Positions 50,136 through 58,158 are shown, numbered from the stretch's first letter. The stretch is 64,000 nucleotides of DNA from Streptomonospora alba (GCF_000826685.1 NZ_JROO01000032.1:62001-126000), one strand, 5' to 3'. Notes: generated from the sequence alone by a model not told the origin. Translations and numbers: made by a program.

Positions 50136-51404
50136 TCATCGCGCCGTGGTCGCCGGTACCGCGGCGCCGTCCGGTGCTCCGCCTTCGCCGGCGGCCCCTC
50201 CGGAGGGGGAGGTCGGGGAACCGCCGGAGGGCCGCCCGCCGTAGCGCGCGGACGCCGCCCGCAGCCTCCACCCCGAGCGATCGCCGCTCGCGGGGTCGGG
50301 GTGGTGGAGCAGGCCGGTGTCGTGGAGCAGACGCAGAGCCCGGGCCGCGAGCGTATCGGGGTCGGGCTCGTGGCGCAGTGCCGACCGGGTGCCGCGGCCG
50401 GGCTCGGCCCGGGTCTCGGCGGCGAGCACCTCGGCGAGTTCGCCTTCCAGCACGTCCTCGGGCACCTCCACTCCGCTTTCGGGCACCGAGACCGGCCGCA
50501 GCCGGGCCACCAACCGCTCCACGAGCAGCAGCGACGCCTGGCCGACCGGGTCGGCGCTGGGGAAGGCGGCCACCCCTTCGGCGGCGGCCTCGGAGGGCAT
50601 GATCAGGGCGACCCCCTCGGCGCGGATCTCGGCCTCGCAGCCGAGCAGGTCGCCGAGTTCGGCCGCGGCCCGCCACTGGTGGTTGGCGAGCCTTCTGCGC
50701 TGGCGCTCGGACAGGTCGGCACGGTAGACGACGGCGGTCTCGGCGAGCGCTCGGCGCAGCGCGATCTCGCCGGCGTCCTCGCCCGCGGGGTCGGTGGCGC
50801 TGTTCTCGTCGACGAACACGCGTGCGTCGGCGGTGGCGTGCGGCGGATGGGCGACCACGCGGCGCACGACCTCCGGATTCACGGTCAGCAGCACCTCCTC
50901 GCCGGAGTCGTCGGCGTAGGCGGCGAGCCCGCCCCGGTCCTCGCCGATCGCGCCCCATTCGGCGAGCTTGCGCAGCGCGGCGGTGAATGCGCGGCGCTCC
51001 CCCATCCGCTCGCGCGGGTCGAGCGCGAGCCCGGCCTCGGCGGCGGCCGCTCCGACGTCCTCGGCCAGGCGTTCGAGGAGCAGGGTCGCGGGGGCCTCCA
51101 CGAGCACGGCCAGGCACAGCGCCAGGTAGGTGTAGGTGCGGGGCGTGAAGTGGGCGCCGCTGGGCCGGGCGAGAGGACGGGCCGTGTCCCGCGCCAGACC
51201 GGTCTTGGCCAGGCGGGCGTGGTCGGCGGCGATGGTGAGCTCGTAGCCGAGGACGCGGCGGAAGCGCTGGATCAGCCAGTCGGAGTGGGCGCGGATGAGA
51301 GCGAAGTCCTCGGGATGGGTGCGGTCGGTGACGATCGGATCGGCCAGCAGCCGCCGCGCGGCCGCCTGGCGCTCCCCCGTGAGGGCGATGTCCTCGGACG
51401 TCAC
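50136..51404 (-). CDS. jetB: Wadjet JetB-like protein (TIGR02678 family)
   Basis: This protein of about 422 residues matches the TIGR02678/JetB type, a MukE-like kite subunit that binds the JetC ATPase. R-R-L-L-A-D-P-I-V-T near the start, H-F-T-P-R-T-Y-T-Y-L-A-L-C-L-A-V-L and the winged-helix-like alternation fit, and the length is in range. I prefer the GTG at 51402-51404; the GTG four codons upstream lies inside the AGGAGG ribosome binding site. It stands between the truncated JetA gene and JetC, 136 bp from the latter. Confidence 0.85.
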   Translation of the reverse strand: MTSEDIALTGERQAAARRLLADPIVTDRTHPEDFALIRAHSDWLIQRFRRVLGYELTIAADHARLAKTGLARDTARPLARPSGAHFTPRTYTYLALCLAVLVEAPATLLLERLAEDVGAAAAEAGLALDPRERMGERRAFTAALRKLAEWGAIGEDRGGLAAYADDSGEEVLLTVNPEVVRRVVAHPPHATADARVFVDENSATDPAGEDAGEIALRRALAETAVVYRADLSERQRRRLANHQWRAAAELGDLLGCEAEIRAEGVALIMPSEAAAEGVAAFPSADPVGQASLLLVERLVARLRPVSVPESGVEVPEDVLEGELAEVLAAETRAEPGRGTRSALRHEPDPDTLAARALRLLHDTGLLHHPDPASGDRSGWRLRAASARYGGRPSGGSPTSPSGGAAGEGGAPDGAAVPATTAR

Positions 51405-51547
51405 GGTCGTCGCCACCTCCTGGCGTCGCTGTTGGCGGATTGCTCGTTGCCCCGGTCGCGATACGGCCCGGATCGGGGAGGGGGAAGCGGACCTTGCGGG
51501 GCGGTCGGGGACGGTGCGCTCGCGCCGGCGGCGCCGGCGGGAGCGCG

Positions 51548-52309
51548 TCAGGCTTCGCGTGCGAACGGCAGAACGGTGCCGGACGGGGGCGTGGGGCGGT
51601 CGCGGGATTCGGTGGCGGGGGCTGCGGCGGTCTCGCCGGGTGTGTCGAAGGAGGTCACCCGCAGGCGCAGGCCCTCAAGGCCCAGGTCGCCGTCGGAGCC
51701 GCGGAGGGTGATCGCCGCGCGGGGGTCGTGGCGGATGTGCAGTCGGATGCCGAGTTCGAGGTCGCCGGCCGAGACGGGGTGACGTGTGGCGTCGCCGCTC
51801 CCCAGCGCGGCGGTGAGCAGTTCCATCAGGACCTCCATGGCGGGTGTGGAGAGCCGGATGCGGGAGTCCCCGCCGGTGGCCTCTGCCAGGACGCGGCGCA
51901 GCTCCTGGGCGGCCGAGCGGCGCCAGTGCGCGGAGGACTCGGCGGCGTCGCGCAGCCGTGAACGCTGCTCGGTGTGGTCGCGGACGGGGGCGGCGGGCAG
52001 GGCGTTGGCCAGGCGTGCGGCGGCGCCGCCGGCCAGCGGGGCGTTCCACCAACTGGACGTGGCGCCGGCGGGCTCCTCGCTGGGGCCGCCGAGGTGGGTG
52101 GCGCCGTGCACGGCGAAGGCAGCGGAGCAGATCTCGTGGGCGGAGCGGGGGTCGGCGCCCTCGAACCAGGCCGCCAGGCGCAGCAGGGCTGCGCGGCCGT
52201 GCCGCGGCACCGGCCCCTCTGACCGCGTGCGTCCGGGCAGCCGCTGCCGGGGCCCCGCGGCGCCGCCGCCGGGACCCTCCGTTCTCGCCTGATCCGCTGA
52301 GACACCCAC
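51548..52309 (-). pseudogene. Truncated Wadjet JetA (TIGR02677/DUF2397), C-terminal half only
   Basis: The frame encodes 253 residues. From about residue 38 onward it matches only the second half of DUF2397/JetA: L-A-A-W-F-E-G-A-D-P-R-S-A-H, the H-L-G-G and S-S-W-W-N-A-P motifs, the R-D-H-T-E-Q-R-S-R-L helix and the final L-E-L-G-I-R-L strand. JetA (a MukF-like kleisin) is normally about 450-500 residues. The N-terminal winged-helix half is absent, and an in-frame stop lies two codons before the GTG start. The remaining frame is open, so a short protein could still be made. I call it a remnant by inference. Confidence 0.72.
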
Positions 52310-52477
52310 AACTCAGCAGACTAAAGACCCCCGGCCACCGTCGCGCACCGAACCCGGGTTCGCGGAGCCGGAATCCGCCCCGTTCCGACCTTCTGACCTG
52401 CAAGGAAACGGAGATGGGTATTTCTGGTGCGGTCTCGACGCGGTGCTGTCGCAGTGGGACGGCCGGCGGGCCGTGGA

Positions 52478-53068
52478 TCACCATGCCGAAGGCAGTGTCA
52501 GCCGGCCGCTGCCGACCTCGCGCACCCGCTCGCGCATCCGTTCGGGGAAGCCGGCACGGCCGCCGAAGGAGTAGCGGGAGTAGAAGGCGGCGCCGTCGAC
52601 GACCTGGGCGCCGCTGAGTTCGACGGTCACCGGGTAGGGGTCGTCCTGGCAGTCGGGCAGGCACCAGGTGCCCTGCACTTCGCCTTCGGCGACCGCGGGG
52701 CCGCCGCCCCAGGTGCTCCACTCCAGACCGGTGAAGGTGGTGGAAGGGCTGGCGACGAGGTCCTCGGGGCGCCGTTCGGGCTTGCCCTGCTCGTTTCCGT
52801 GGGTGTTGAAGACGAAGATCGACTGTGGTGGCGTAGCCGGGGTGGACGCCCCCTCCCGCGGCCTCATGCCCGCGGTGGCCGACGGCGGCGGCGCGGGCGA
52901 TGCGCCCTGCCCGTCCTGGTGTTCGGCCGGGTCCGGAGCCGTGGCGCAGCCGCCGAGCAGAGCGAGCAGGCACAGTACCGCCGCCGCCCGCCCGGTGCGG
53001 GCGGTGCGGGCGGTGCGGGCGGTGCGGGCGGTGCGGGCGGTGCGGGCACCCGGATCGTCGACGCGCAT
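52478..53068 (-). CDS. Putative lipoprotein with an N-terminal tripeptide repeat
   Basis: This protein of about 196 residues begins M-R-V-D-D-P-G followed by six Ala-Arg-Thr repeats, then a hydrophobic segment ending in a lipobox (L-L-G-G-C, Cys about 41). The mature part has a Pro/Ser/Ala-rich linker and a small domain with a C-L-P-D-C pair and several Trp and Tyr residues, ending L-P-S-A-W. No known family is recognised. The ATG lies just after AGGAGG. The repeat makes the positively charged region of the signal peptide unusually long. It is the next gene upstream of the JetA remnant on the same strand. Confidence 0.65.
   Translation of the reverse strand: MRVDDPGARTARTARTARTARTARTGRAAAVLCLLALLGGCATAPDPAEHQDGQGASPAPPPSATAGMRPREGASTPATPPQSIFVFNTHGNEQGKPERRPEDLVASPSTTFTGLEWSTWGGGPAVAEGEVQGTWCLPDCQDDPYPVTVELSGAQVVDGAAFYSRYSFGGRAGFPERMRERVREVGSGRLTLPSAW
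52994..53047. repeat. 9-bp tandem repeat, six copies
   Basis: Six perfect copies of GGTGCGGGC in a row, inside the lipoprotein gene. On the coding strand each copy reads GCCCGCACC (Ala-Arg-Thr). Copy number can change without shifting the frame. Confidence 0.9.
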
Positions 53069-53168
53069 GGCCCTCCTGGCTCCTCGTCCTCGTGCTGAGG
53101 TACACGGTGTGTACGCCGGCGCGGTCGCTCCCCGAGTCGCGGCCGCGGACGGGCTCCGACACAGAGCG

Positions 53169-53199
53169 GTCCCCCGGCACCCGCGGAGTGCCGGGGGAC
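53169..53199 (-). terminator. Terminator after the small secreted protein array
   Basis: GTCCCCCGGCAC and GTGCCGGGGGAC form a perfect 12-bp stem with a 7-base loop, about 80 bases past the last gene of the array. Confidence 0.75.
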
Positions 53200-53280
53200 G
53201 CAGGCCTGCTGTGTGCGGATCCGCACAGCGGCGCCGCCGTGGGGCGCAGAGGCCTCAGGCGGCGCCGCGCCGCGCGATCA

Positions 53281-53568
53281 CTACCCGTGCCCGTGACCCT
53301 CGGGGATCGCGTCGTAGGCGTCCTGGGAGTCCAGGTTCACCACCGACGGCCCGTTGGTGCAGTCGCCCGTGGTCTGCGGCGACAGCACCGGCACGGTCAC
53401 ACCGAGCACGGCCGCATTGGCGTTGCAGACGGAGATCGGCACGACCTGCAGGTTCTGGTTGAACTGCTGGTCGCCGCCGTGGGTCTGCGCCTGCGCGGGA
53501 CCGGCCAACAGCAACGCCCCGAGGGCCGCGCCGGTGACCGCGCCCGCTGCGACGAGTTTGCGCAGCAT
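53281..53568 (-). CDS. Small secreted chaplin-like protein, paralogue 4
   Basis: This 95-residue protein has a signal peptide (M-L-R-K-L start, A-Q-A cleavage near 27) and a mature part of about 68 residues with Q-F-N-Q-N-L-Q-V-V-P, Cys48, and the invariant P-V-L-S-P-Q-T-T-G-D-C (Cys70). The hydrophobic beta-like stretch with two cysteines recalls chaplins, the cell-wall and aerial-hyphae surfactants of streptomycetes, but the canonical chaplin motif is not matched. It is the last of four tandem paralogues and the only one with a Gly/His-rich tail (ends G-H-G-H-G). Function inferred only by analogy. Confidence 0.7.
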   Translation of the reverse strand: MLRKLVAAGAVTGAALGALLLAGPAQAQTHGGDQQFNQNLQVVPISVCNANAAVLGVTVPVLSPQTTGDCTNGPSVVNLDSQDAYDAIPEGHGHG

Positions 53569-53582
53569 CTCTCGACCAGCTC

Positions 53583-53840
53583 CTAGTCGACGTTGGCGCT
53601 GACCGGGCCGTTGGTGCAGTCGCCCGTGGTCTGGGGCGACAGCACCGGCGCGGTCACGCCGATCGCGGCGGCGACATTGGTGTTGCACAGCTGAGCCGCA
53701 ACACCCTGCAGGTTCTGGTTGTACTGCTGGTCGCCCCCGTAGTCGCCCCCGTAGTCGCCCGCGTTGGCGGGAGAGGCGGCGACAACGGCCCCGAGGGCCG
53801 CACCGGCGATCACACCGGCGATTCCCAGCTTGCGCAGCAT
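53583..53840 (-). CDS. Small secreted chaplin-like protein, paralogue 3
   Basis: This 85-residue protein is nearly identical to its upstream neighbour through the signal peptide (A-N-A cleavage near 27) and core. It has an extra G-D-Y-G repeat after the cleavage site, Cys52 and Cys75, and the shared P-V-L-S-P-Q-T-T-G-D-C block. I chose the ATG at 53838-53840, preceded by GGAGAGG. It lies 14 bp from the genes on either side, so cotranscription is likely. Confidence 0.72.
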   Translation of the reverse strand: MLRKLGIAGVIAGAALGAVVAASPANAGDYGGDYGGDQQYNQNLQGVAAQLCNTNVAAAIGVTAPVLSPQTTGDCTNGPVSANVD

Positions 53841-53854
53841 CAGGATCACCTCTC

Positions 53855-54103
53855 CTAGTGGTCGATGTTGGCGGCGACGGGACCGTTGGTGCAGTCGCCC
53901 GTGGTCTGGGGCGACAGCACCGGCACGGTCACGCCGATCGCGGCGGCGACGTTGGCGTTGCAGGACTGCGCGGCGACGCCCTGCAGGTTCTGGTTGTACT
54001 GCTGGTCGCCCCCGTAGTCGCCCGCGTTGGCGGGAGAGGCGGCGACAACGGCCCCGAGGGCCGCACCGGCGATCACGCCGGCGATTCCCAGCTTACGCAG
54101 CAT
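53855..54103 (-). CDS. Small secreted chaplin-like protein, paralogue 2
   Basis: This 82-residue protein has a signal peptide (cleavage near A-N-A, 27), Q-Q-Y-N-Q-N-L-Q, Cys48 and Cys71 with the shared P-V-L-S-P-Q-T-T-G-D-C block, and ends I-D-H. The ATG at 54101-54103 follows AAGGGA. Its near identity to paralogue 3 points to a recent duplication or gene conversion. Confidence 0.72.
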   Translation of the reverse strand: MLRKLGIAGVIAGAALGAVVAASPANAGDYGGDQQYNQNLQGVAAQSCNANVAAAIGVTVPVLSPQTTGDCTNGPVAANIDH

Positions 54104-54161
54104 GGGGAATTCCCTTCTGACTATGAAACGCATGGAAAGTGGATGAAGCGGATTCGCGCCG

Positions 54162-54404
54162 TCAGTCGACGTTGGCGCTGCTCGGGCCGTTGGTGCAGTC
54201 GCCCGTGGTCTGCGGCGACAGCACCGGCACGGTCACACCGAGCACCGAGGCGTTGGTGTTGCACAGCTGGACCGGCACGACCTGCAGGTTCTGATTGAAC
54301 TGCTGGTCGCCCCCGTAAGGGCCGCCGGCGTGCGCGGGACCAGCCATCAGCACAGCGCCCATCGCGGCGCCGGCGAGCAGACCGGCAGCGGTCAACTTCT
54401 TCAT
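54162..54404 (-). CDS. Small secreted chaplin-like protein, paralogue 1
   Basis: This 80-residue protein starts M-K-K-L-T-A-A-G, has a signal peptide with cleavage near A-H-A (26), then Q-Q-F-N-Q-N-L-Q-V-V-P, Cys48 and Cys70 around V-L-G-V-T-V-P-V-L. It is the first gene of the array and lies about 80 bases downstream of a TTGACA-containing promoter. It resembles paralogue 4 more than the middle pair. A GGGGGA ribosome binding site supports the ATG at 54402-54404. Confidence 0.72.
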   Translation of the reverse strand: MKKLTAAGLLAGAAMGAVLMAGPAHAGGPYGGDQQFNQNLQVVPVQLCNTNASVLGVTVPVLSPQTTGDCTNGPSSANVD

Positions 54405-54484
54405 CACGATTCCCCCGGAATTATCAATACGAGGTGCTGGAGAAAGACGCATCGAGGCGCCCGTTGTCGCGGTGGACGGGAGCA

Positions 54485-54514
54485 ATCATCGACGCCCCCG
54501 ACAGTTTTTGTCAA
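54485..54514 (-). promoter_or_regulatory. Probable promoter of the secreted-protein array
   Basis: TTGACA (54509-54514), an 18-base spacer and GATGAT (54485-54490) lie about 80 bases before the first gene. The -35 is perfect and is part of a small dyad (GACA...TGTC); the -10 is weak. Confidence 0.5.
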
Positions 54515-55203
54515 CGCCGAAACCAGGGAAATCGATATGTCCAATTCGTCCGCCGATTCGATAATCACCGGGAGAGGACGAGAATCATCCGAGATAAATT
54601 TGCCCATCTTTCCGGATGGCTTGGAGTGTCCGTTACGCTCCCCCGGCGAAGCACAGTCTGATTTGCCCCGGGCATTCCAGACGTATTTCCGACACTCCTG
54701 CCGACACGCCGCGTCCCCCCGTCCTGCGCCCGGCACGCCCCGCTCTCCCGCGCCGCGCCCGCGTGGCGCGTGCGTCGCGCTGCGTCCGATTCCGGGCATG
54801 ACGAAATGCGCCCCGCTGCGACCAGTCCAGCGAGGCGCATAAAGGTGAGGAACGAACGGCCCCCGGGTGCCGCGGAACACGCCCGGCCGCCCCCGGCGGG
54901 GACGCGACCGCCCCGAGCCTAGACGAGCGGCTCCGACGGCGTGGCGCATACGCGCGCTCCGGTACCGGACGATCCCTCCGCCGATGCCGAGCGCGGCCGC
55001 GCCGGGGAAGCCGGCGGGCTGCGCACCGTCCTTCCACCGCCGCCGAACTCCTCGGCGAACCGGCGCCCCCTGAGGGCCGGACCGGGATTCCCGGACCGGA
55101 GCTCCAGGGCACGGCCCCGATGCGGGGCGGTACCCGGTCGGCGCGATCCTTTTCCCAGACGCCACCCGCGGCGACGACGCAAACGGAAGGCGGGTGATGA
55201 GCC
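54515..55203. other. Long intergenic region between divergent genes
   Basis: Nearly 700 bases with no recognisable gene. The part at about 54515-54680 is clearly more A+T rich than the surroundings; the remainder is GC-rich and holds the ribosome binding site of the plus-strand membrane protein gene. Frames here look like chance open frames. Confidence 0.4.
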
Positions 55204-55950
55204 ATGTCGGAACACATGCCGGCGAAGGCGGAGGAGTACGGCGGGGCACAGCGGTTCCAGACGGCGTCGGCCGGAATCCTGGCCCTGGCCGGCGGCGTAC
55301 TGACGATCGCCTGCAACGTCCTTCAGCAGCGAGCGGAGATCCCGCGCGGCGACCCCTCCGCAGTCCTCGACCACATCGCCGGAAATCCGTGGTTCGCTGC
55401 GGCCCTGGTCGGCGTGCTCGGGGCGCTGTGCTGGGCCGTGGCCTTCGCGGCGGTCGGCCGCACCCTGACGGAACCGCTGAGCAGGGCGATCGCACAGATG
55501 GCCGAGCCGGTACTGATCGTGGCGGTCGCCGTGTTCGCGATCACCTACGCCCATGACGGGTTCAGCAGCGGCGTGCTCGCCCAGCAGTGGTCCTCCGGCG
55601 AACGCGGCGCCGGCACGGCACTGGTCGACATCCGGGTGATGGAAGGGCTCGTCGGCGGCACCTCCGCCCTCTCCCAGCCCCTCCTCGGCCTAGCGCTGGC
55701 CGTCTACGCCCTGGCGATGCTGCGCAGCGGGCAATACGGGCGCGTGCTGTCCTGGGTGGGGCTCATCGCGGCCCTCGGATGGTTCATCTCGGCGCTGTTC
55801 CTGCGCCTTCCCGGAGCCTCGTTCGAACTCCTGCTGCCCTTCGTGGGAGTCGCCACGATCTGGGTGCTCGCCGTGGGCATCGCACTCCTGCGGCAGAGCT
55901 ACCGCAGTCGGCCGATCCCCAACCGCTCAGCGGGCGCGGGAGCCGAGTAG
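55204..55950 (+). CDS. Polytopic membrane protein, DUF4386-like
   Basis: This 248-residue protein has about six hydrophobic helices (for example at 22-38, 62-82, 98-114, 155-170, 178-196 and 206-222) separated by short loops, with a small polar C-terminus. The pattern and the E-I-P-R-G-D-P-S-A-V-L-D-H loop resemble DUF4386-type integral membrane proteins of unknown function. The ATG follows GGAAGGCGGGTGA. It stands alone between the secreted-protein array and tRNA-Tyr. Confidence 0.7.
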   Translation: MSEHMPAKAEEYGGAQRFQTASAGILALAGGVLTIACNVLQQRAEIPRGDPSAVLDHIAGNPWFAAALVGVLGALCWAVAFAAVGRTLTEPLSRAIAQMAEPVLIVAVAVFAITYAHDGFSSGVLAQQWSSGERGAGTALVDIRVMEGLVGGTSALSQPLLGLALAVYALAMLRSGQYGRVLSWVGLIAALGWFISALFLRLPGASFELLLPFVGVATIWVLAVGIALLRQSYRSRPIPNRSAGAGAE

Positions 55951-56041
55951 CCGCGGTTCCGACGGCGGGAGGCGGAGGCCTTGAACCGCGCCGGGTGCTC
56001 ACCGCAAACGGCCGGGCTCTCAGCCCAAGCGGGCGGACAGC

Positions 56042-56082
56042 AGAACGCGCCCTGACCGTGGTTCCCGGTCAGGGCGCGTTCT
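56042..56082. terminator. Bidirectional terminator
   Basis: AGAACGCGCCCTGACC and GGTCAGGGCGCGTTCT form a perfect 16-bp stem with a 9-base loop, between the convergent membrane protein gene and tRNA-Tyr. Confidence 0.85.
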
Positions 56083-56090
56083 CGCCGAAG

Positions 56091-56172
56091 TGGCAGGTCA
56101 AGGATTCGAACCTTGGAAGGCTGAGCCGGCGGTTTTACAGACCGCTCCCTTTGGCCGCTCGGGCAACCTGCC
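56091..56172 (-). tRNA. tRNA-Tyr (anticodon GTA)
   Basis: The 82-nt class II tRNA has acceptor arms GGCAGGT/ACCTGCC, anticodon stem GCGGT/ACCGC with loop CTGTAAA, a long variable arm and T-arm CAAGG-TTCGAAT-CCTTG. CCA is not encoded. Confidence 0.95.
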
Positions 56173-56423
56173 TGGGGTGCGGCGACTCCTCGTCGCGACG
56201 CAGGAGAAAGACTAGCGGACGTGCGCCCCGGATACGAAATCGGTTCGGGACGCGGCCTCGCGCGGCCCGCTTGCGGGTGATCCGCGCGGGCGGGAGCGGG
56301 CCCGGCTAAGCTCGGTCCGTGTCGCAGCCTGCGGCCTCCCGCGGCGCAGGGCTGCGCCGACGACAACGCGGGCCGCGGACCTCGCGGCCCTGGAACCGCA
56401 TTTGTTCGAAGGTGTGAGCGCAC

Positions 56424-56921
56424 GTGGCCGCTGAATCCAGTTTCGACGTCGTGTCCAAGCTCGACCGCCAAGAGGTCGACAACGCGCTGAACCAGGCCGC
56501 CAAGGAGCTCTCGCAGCGCTTCGACTTCAAGGGCACCGGCGCAACCGTCTCCTGGCAGGGCGACCAGGCGGTGGAGATCCGCGCCAACGCCGAGGAGCGG
56601 GTCAAGGCCGCCCTCGACGTGTTCAAGGAGAAGCTCATCAAGCGCGGAGTCTCACTGAAGATCCTGGACACCGACGAGGAGCCCAAGGCCTCGGGCAAGG
56701 AGTACCGGCTCGCGGTCTCCCTCAAGGAGGGCATCTCCACCGAGGACGGCAAGAAGATCTCCAAGATCATCCGCGACGAGGGCCCCAAGGGCGTGAAGGC
56801 GCAGATCCAAGGTGACGAACTGCGCGTCAGCTCCAAGAAGAAGGACGAGCTGCAGACCGTGCAGACCCTGCTCAAGGAGAAGGACCTGGACTTCCCCGTC
56901 CAGTTCGTCAACTACCGCTGA
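56424..56921 (+). CDS. YajQ family nucleotide-binding protein (UPF0234)
   Basis: This 165-residue protein starts [17 protein letters not shown] and has the two ferredoxin-like domains of the YajQ family (about 1-90 and 91-165), with R-F-D-F-K-G-T-G and [10 protein letters not shown] motifs. In Xanthomonas a YajQ protein binds cyclic di-GMP and acts with a transcription factor; whether that holds in actinomycetes is unknown. The GTG start gives the standard family length. Confidence 0.9.
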   Translation: MAAESSFDVVSKLDRQEVDNALNQAAKELSQRFDFKGTGATVSWQGDQAVEIRANAEERVKAALDVFKEKLIKRGVSLKILDTDEEPKASGKEYRLAVSLKEGISTEDGKKISKIIRDEGPKGVKAQIQGDELRVSSKKKDELQTVQTLLKEKDLDFPVQFVNYR

Positions 56922-56932
56922 AGCCCCGATCC

Positions 56933-56961
56933 GTCGGCGGGGCGGCCGCCGCCCCGCCGAC
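56933..56961. terminator. Bidirectional terminator between yajQ-type gene and htpX
   Basis: GTCGGCGGGGCGG and CCGCCCCGCCGAC form a perfect 13-bp stem with a CCG loop, 12 bases after the upstream stop and between convergent genes. Confidence 0.8.
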
Positions 56962-57077
56962 TCGCCCGCTCGGTCCCCGCGGCCGGACCACGCACCGGCG
57001 GCGCGCGTACCGCCCGTCCGGCCGCGCACGGGTCGTGCGCCCCACTGGCGCGGGCGGCTCCGGCGGGCCCGGGCGTG

Positions 57078-57941
57078 TCAGAGGCTGCCCCAGCGCTCGG
57101 CGAGGGACCGCAGGCGGCGGATGCGGTCCTGGACCGGCGGGTGTGCCGCGAACAGCTTGTTGAGGCCGCGCTGCGGGAACGGGTGCGCGATCATCAGGTG
57201 GCTCGTGGCCAGCAGCGGGCGCTCGGCCGGCAGCGGGTGGGTGCGGGTTCCCACGTCGATCTTGCGCAGTGCGGCGGCCAGTGCCAGGGGGTCGCCGGTC
57301 AGCTCGGCGGCGGCGCGGTCGGCGTGGTACTCCCGCGATCGGCGCACCCCCAGCCGGATCACACCCGCCGCCATCGGTCCCAGCACCAGGAACAGCAGCG
57401 CGCCGAGCACGCTGGGCACGTCCTCGTCCTCGGAGTCGCCCAGCGGGAGCAGCAGTGCGAGCGCGGTCAGCGATGTGATCGCCGCCGCGATGGCGCCCGC
57501 CACCGAGCACACCAGAGTGTCGCGGTTGCGCACGTGGGCGAGCTCGTGGGCGATGACGCCGCGCAGTTCGCGCTCGTTGAGAGTGCGCAGCAGGCCGGTG
57601 GTGCAGCACACGGCGGCACAGCGCGGACTGCGGCCGGTGGCGAAGGCGTTGGGCGCCGAGGTGGGCGAGAGGTAGAGCCGCGGCATCGGCTGACGCGCCC
57701 GGGTGGCCAGGTCGCGCACGATCCGGTACAGGTCGGGCTGCTCGATCTCGCTGACCGGGCGGGCCCGCATCGCACGCAGCGCCAGGCTGTCGCCGAAGAG
57801 GAACACGACGGCGGTGAGCCCGACCACCGCGACGATGCCGATCTGCAGCCCTTGGACGCCGCCTGCGATCCAGCTCGCCACCACGACCAGAGCCGAGACC
57901 CCGACCAGCAGGGCCGCTGCACGGATGGTGTTGAGCTGCAC
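57078..57941 (-). CDS. htpX: HtpX-like M48 family membrane metalloprotease
   Basis: This 287-residue protein has two N-terminal transmembrane helices (about 7-28 and 33-50), then the HtpX signature D-S-L-A-L-R-A-M-R-A-R-P-V, the zinc motif H-E-L-A-H (132-136), two more hydrophobic helices (about 148-168 and 180-195) and the third ligand Glu in S-R-E-Y-H-A-D (about 204). HtpX degrades misfolded membrane proteins as part of envelope quality control. The GTG start follows GGGAGG. It is convergent with the YajQ gene. Confidence 0.92.
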   Translation of the reverse strand: MQLNTIRAAALLVGVSALVVVASWIAGGVQGLQIGIVAVVGLTAVVFLFGDSLALRAMRARPVSEIEQPDLYRIVRDLATRARQPMPRLYLSPTSAPNAFATGRSPRCAAVCCTTGLLRTLNERELRGVIAHELAHVRNRDTLVCSVAGAIAAAITSLTALALLLPLGDSEDEDVPSVLGALLFLVLGPMAAGVIRLGVRRSREYHADRAAAELTGDPLALAAALRKIDVGTRTHPLPAERPLLATSHLMIAHPFPQRGLNKLFAAHPPVQDRIRRLRSLAERWGSL

Positions 57942-58158
57942 GGCTCACGGCCTCCCTTGGTCCCGGGCCCCCTCCAGGCCACTTCTGAGTAGCAAACGCG
58001 CGGATCGATCCCGTGCGTTCCCGTTTCGGCAGGCGAACCCGCCAAAGCTTCGATTCCGGTCGGTCGCCGCGGCGGGGGCGGGACCGCCCCAACTCGGCCG
58101 CGGCCGCCGTTTCCTCGGAATGCGGGCCTCGCGCCTGTGACATCCCCCACTCGCTTCG
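57942..58158. other. Divergent promoter region of htpX and the korAB leader
   Basis: About 220 bases upstream of htpX on one side and of the leader peptide promoter on the other. I see no gene and no clear htpX promoter. Confidence 0.4.

Noticed and set aside
52994-53047. CRISPR-like direct repeats
   Set aside because: The units are contiguous 9-mers without spacers and are in frame with a coding sequence.
53281-54404. Canonical chaplins or rodlins
   Set aside because: The cysteine spacing is longer than in chaplins and the G-N-x-x-N chaplin motif and rodlin signatures are missing. I keep only the term chaplin-like.
42422-56172. Genomic island bounded by tRNA-Thr and tRNA-Tyr
   Set aside because: No integrase, no transposase and no duplicated tRNA 3' end were seen, and the Wadjet genes lie on the 5' side of tRNA-Thr, which is not how tRNA-site islands insert.
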